Part shown: positions 60,882 through 64,000 of the stretch, in pieces
Position numbering within the stretch: position 1 is the first letter of the stretch
How the letters are laid out: the number at the start of each line of letters is the position of its first letter
Assembly: GCF_002865645.1 (NCBI RefSeq)
Contig: NW_020194555.1
Coordinates: forward strand, 744,001-808,000
Source: Hyaloscypha bicolor E
Lineage: Eukaryota; Ascomycota; Leotiomycetes; Helotiales; Hyaloscyphaceae
Length of the DNA stretch: 64,000 nt
Direction of reading: 5' to 3'
Translations under genes and position numbers: made by a program
The notes under the pieces: generated by a model
Databases searched by the model: none
What the model saw: the letters and a program-made list of their open reading frames with translations, nothing else
What the model was told of the DNA's origin: nothing

Positions 60882-62534
60882 TCAAAGTTCATCAGCTCCT
60901 GATCTGGTCTCATTTTCGGTCGGTGGCCTTCTTCCACCTCCCCCCATGTCCCAATATCCTTGTCGCCTCGACAACATCTCGTCCTTCATACAGTTCGGGT
61001 GCTTGTGATCTTCCATTGAGCCCCACGGCCATATTGCGACGAAGCAAATTTCATCGTATCCACACTTGCCACACTCTTTCCATGTGGTCCAATCCAAGTA
61101 ATCAATCACTGACTTGATTGCTGATTTTGACTTCGTCAGGCCTGATTCGGTCTCTTCTTCTAATAGCAGTTGCCCGACGTAGAACAAAGTGCTGCAAATC
61201 TTGTTTGCAACGGTCGAAAGTGCCCCATGAATCATGTGATCTGCTGAAGTCTCTAGGACTGCTGCAATCAGGTAATGCACCGTGCATTTCTCGATCGCCA
61301 TCGGGATGTCGAAGCTTCCATAGTCAATGTAGAGATTAAGCAAAACTGCGAGTTCGCTGAGAATAATCTCTCGAGAAGTATTGTTCCCTGCCATGAGTTG
61401 TAGACGATCTGAGTAGCGGGTAATAATCATGTCTGTAATGCCTTGCCAATCATTGCCAACATGACTTCTTGCACTGCTCTCTTCAAAGGCAGCTTTGAAA
61501 TCGGCTTTCATGTTTCCAAGTCCTTCCAAATCGGAAGCTGGCAGCCTTGGCAGATCCAATCTCTTTGGATCCGGATTCGTGAGATTAAGGTCATACCAGT
61601 ATGCCGATACCATGCCTGAGTAATCCAGCGTCAGCCTCTGCCCCGTAATGCCTGGATACCTCATCGATGCTCCTCTCAGTACCTCGAGCTGGGGCAGCGT
61701 CTCGTAGCTTTGGTTCTTGTCACTTGGTCTCTCACGGGCACTTTCGAGAACCAACCCATCGCTAAACTCGCAGAAAATTATTTCAAACCCCATCTCCATT
61801 CTCACAAATCCCTCAATTCCCCACTTCGCTCCAAGATCACAGAGGTCTTGACCGCGTCTAAAATCGCCGAAAGCAGGGCCACCATCGTCGTCCGTCATAT
61901 TACGCAGAAGAGAGTCTTGTGTATCGAGAGTTCCCATCGTGGTCTTCCCGGCTGACATCCCATCTATATAAACCAGATTCGTAAGAGGTCGGGTCGTCCG
62001 GTATATGTGAAGATAACCTCTCGAAAAGTCCGGTTCATCGTCGCCATCATATATATTTCGTATCCCATCCACAGTCTCTGCCCAGGTTAACTCGAAGGGA
62101 GGTGGAGAAGGACCCTCTCCAGGTTCGCCAGGACGTCCTGAATGCTCAGGATCCCCAGGTTTTCCAGGCCTCCCCCCAGGTCGTCTTCCTGGGAAAGCTC
62201 GAGCGAACATCTCTGCATGTTCGATCTCGAATGCAAGCCAATCCATGCCCTTTACTGCGTTGGGTGTATGTGTTCCATGGTAGAGGTGAGTGTTGTTGGG
62301 TATTCTTGCGGGAAAGAGCGACATGCCGTTGTGATTCAAGCTGGATCCCCATTGTCGCATCGAGGAGTGGACAGTATTGAAGATGTGAGGAGCATTTACT
62401 CTTGCACTATCTAGACTTAGACCACGGCTGCCTGCAGTCTTTGCAGACGAGAACAGCGGAGCTTGAGTTTGAGGAGGGGCTGCGATGACATGTAGCATGA
62501 GAGCTGATGCAGTGAGGATGAAGCGCAGCGCCAT
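60882..62534 (-). CDS. Predicted secreted protein with collagen-like linker and YHGT motif
   Basis: Single-exon frame, 550 residues from the ATG at 62534; the open frame upstream has no ATG. The N-terminus MALRFILTASALMLHVIAAP is a typical signal peptide. A conserved-looking segment, MRQWGSSLNHNGMSLFPA then HLYHGTHTP and MDWLAFEIEHAEMFAR, is followed by a Gly/Pro-rich collagen-like linker (repeated GRPG, GKPGDP, GEPGEG) and a large C-terminal domain with several Cys (ECGKCGYDEIC) and N-glycosylation sites. I recall this layout from uncharacterised proteins of filamentous ascomycetes; I cannot name a family. The YHGT string resembles the first motif of ADP-ribosyltransferase folds, but the other motifs were not identified, so no activity is claimed. 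It stands alone between a transposon and an AT-rich block. Confidence 0.75.
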   Translation of the reverse strand: MALRFILTASALMLHVIAAPPQTQAPLFSSAKTAGSRGLSLDSARVNAPHIFNTVHSSMRQWGSSLNHNGMSLFPARIPNNTHLYHGTHTPNAVKGMDWLAFEIEHAEMFARAFPGRRPGGRPGKPGDPEHSGRPGEPGEGPSPPPFELTWAETVDGIRNIYDGDDEPDFSRGYLHIYRTTRPLTNLVYIDGMSAGKTTMGTLDTQDSLLRNMTDDDGGPAFGDFRRGQDLCDLGAKWGIEGFVRMEMGFEIIFCEFSDGLVLESARERPSDKNQSYETLPQLEVLRGASMRYPGITGQRLTLDYSGMVSAYWYDLNLTNPDPKRLDLPRLPASDLEGLGNMKADFKAAFEESSARSHVGNDWQGITDMIITRYSDRLQLMAGNNTSREIILSELAVLLNLYIDYGSFDIPMAIEKCTVHYLIAAVLETSADHMIHGALSTVANKICSTLFYVGQLLLEEETESGLTKSKSAIKSVIDYLDWTTWKECGKCGYDEICFVAIWPWGSMEDHKHPNCMKDEMLSRRQGYWDMGGGGRRPPTENETRSGADEL

Positions 62535-62700
62535 CTTCAAAGGTGAAGAGACTTTCAGGGGGTTGGTGATGAAGGAGAGAGCTCTCACAGAGCTTCTTGA
62601 AGTCTTACGTGCTGCCTGCGAAGTGTGTGGAGTACGAGCTCGGAAGGCTGACGACGCGTCGGGCTTCTTATCATTATCCCTGTCGTGGATAAGGTGAAAG

Positions 62701-63227
62701 CTATACAGAGCTTTTAAGGCTCTTTTATTATTTAAAATTAAAAGGAATAAGTATAATATTTTTAAATTATTTCTTATTATAGTAAACTAGCTTATTAATA
62801 GTAATAACTTTAATATATTACTAAATCTAATAATTGTTTTATATTTATATAAATCTTAATTAAATTATTAAATTATTTATTTATTTAGGTTATATAATAT
62901 ATAATAAAAATAATTAATAAAAACAAAATATAAAGTTCTTTATTTCTTGTTTTTTAAATTTTAAAACTAAAAAGAAAAATAAAATAAAATATAGTAATAA
63001 ATAAAGAAAATATAACTAAAATTACTAAAATACTTTTTATTAATTACAAAATAATAGCTATTAATTTAGAAGTAATTATTTTAATAATATTTTATAAAAT
63101 TATAATAAATATAATATAAAATAATACTTTTTTTTAAAAAAAAATATTAATAAATTATAACTAGCTATTTAAGTACTTTAATAACCTTAAATTAAAGTTT
63201 TTATAAATATTTAAGCTAGTATATTAT
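62701..63227. other. AT-rich relic DNA
   Basis: Very AT-rich with stops in all frames and no motif recognised. It begins about 170 bp upstream of the secreted-protein start codon. Confidence 0.45.
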
Positions 63228-63460
63228 TGTCGGAATAGCTGCACTGCGAATTTCCTGGCCATGTGACTAGTTATGTGAGCTCGCGTCGCATGCATGACTC
63301 GACTGGTAGACTAGTCCCCATTAGGCTTAGCAGATTTAGGGATCGCATATTAATACCACGGTCTGTAATCCTTACTTCTGAATATTAACCACTTCACTAA
63401 CTTATGCAAATAGCATTCCACGACTACGTGACGGTGCTTCGCATTCCTGATAAATCGACA
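63228..63460. mobile_element. Solo LTR of a second family (TGTCG...CGACA)
   Basis: 233 bp GC-normal unit in AT-rich DNA, beginning TGTCGGAATAGC and ending TAAATCGACA, with the 5 bp duplication ATTAT on both sides (63223-63227 and 63461-63465). TG...CA ends plus a 5 bp duplication indicate a solo LTR. Confidence 0.65.
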
Positions 63461-63479
63461 ATTATAAAGGTTATATTAT

Positions 63480-63934
63480 AATTATATGCTTTTAATTTAT
63501 AGAAAAAAAATTCTTAAAATCAAATTTTAATTTAAGAATATTTATATATTAATTAATTAGATTCGAGTTTTTAAGCCTTATAAAGCCCTATAAATTAGGG
63601 GTATATAGAGTTCTTATATCTGGTTTTAGGGACTTATTTACTAAATTTCTAGACTTTTAAGTTATAAAATATAAATAATTTAATTTCTTTAATTTAAAGA
63701 GCTATTATTAATTAAAGTTATATATAGAAAAATTATATTTAAATAGCCCTTAATTAGTGCTATAAGGAAATAAAGCAAGTATAAAATTTAATTAAATTAA
63801 AGAAAAAGCCAGATTCTGGGTGTTCCTGTCCGAGCGCCTCTATTTTGGGTTAGTGGCCAGACAAGCCACTATCGACACCCCTAATCGCCACCCGGGGCAA
63901 GGGGGCGGGGTTGGGGGTCGTTTTACATTTTCCC
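63480..63934. mobile_element. Partial second copy of the 7726-8547 MITE family, inverted
   Basis: Read on the minus strand, 63934 down to about 63500 matches 7726-8130: GGGAAAATGTAAAACGAC, a GGGTGTCGAT block, the TCTGGCTTTTTCTTTAATTT string and CCTAAAACCAGATATAAGA. The far end is not found. It is diverged from the first copy mainly at C/G positions. Confidence 0.65.
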
Positions 63935-64000
63935 GTGCTTATGGACTCAAGCAAGATAAATATCTCAAGCTTCTTTAGTACCTCTTCATCATCGCCACAT

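Noticed and set aside
62142..62414. Plus-strand frames over the secreted-protein gene
   Set aside because: Shadows produced by the Gly/Pro-rich coding sequence on the minus strand.

Overview
This is a window from a filamentous ascomycete (Pezizomycotina). The genes carry 46-94 bp GT-AG introns with CTAAC/CTGAC-like branch sites. The protein families are typical of that group: two HET-domain proteins, a Zn2Cys6 regulator, a DAL5-type MFS permease, a P450 and a Clr5-TPR protein. The genome is split into GC-normal gene islands and very AT-rich blocks full of stop codons. In those blocks transposon coding frames can still be read, but with C-to-T and G-to-A changes, as expected from repeat-induced point mutation (RIP). 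I cannot name the species.

Layout. 1-6415: RIP-degraded Gypsy element on the minus strand, cut by the window edge. 7726-8986: two small inverted-repeat elements and a solo LTR. 9439-10647: a small gene island with a GFA-family enzyme and an NLR/TPR fragment. 11465-35500: a 24 kb nest of RIP-mutated transposons (hAT MITE, Gypsy chromovirus, small LTR element, two autonomous-type hAT elements one inside the other, Copia, another hAT MITE, tandem LTR units). 35721-55475: the main gene island. 55700-59283: a pogo/Fot1-type DNA transposon with two younger insertions. 60882-62534: a secreted-protein gene. 62700-63934: AT-rich DNA, a solo LTR and a partial second copy of the first MITE family.

Main island. 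A HET protein (minus) and a Clr5-TPR protein (plus) are divergent. Then come a decayed SDR pseudogene, a Zn2Cys6 transcription factor (minus), an intact SDR (plus), an MFS transporter (minus) and a multi-exon P450 (minus). A regulator, two oxidoreductases and a transporter side by side look like a small metabolic cluster; that is inference and no substrate is evident. A second HET protein follows, with the Fot1-type element inserted about 225 bp upstream of its start codon.

The most notable details are: a P450 gene whose frame needs a single-nucleotide exon between two ordinary introns; a GC-AG intron in the SDR; exact target-site duplications that fix the order of nested insertions, one of which differs between its copies only by RIP-type changes; and a secreted protein with a collagen-like linker and a YHGT motif.
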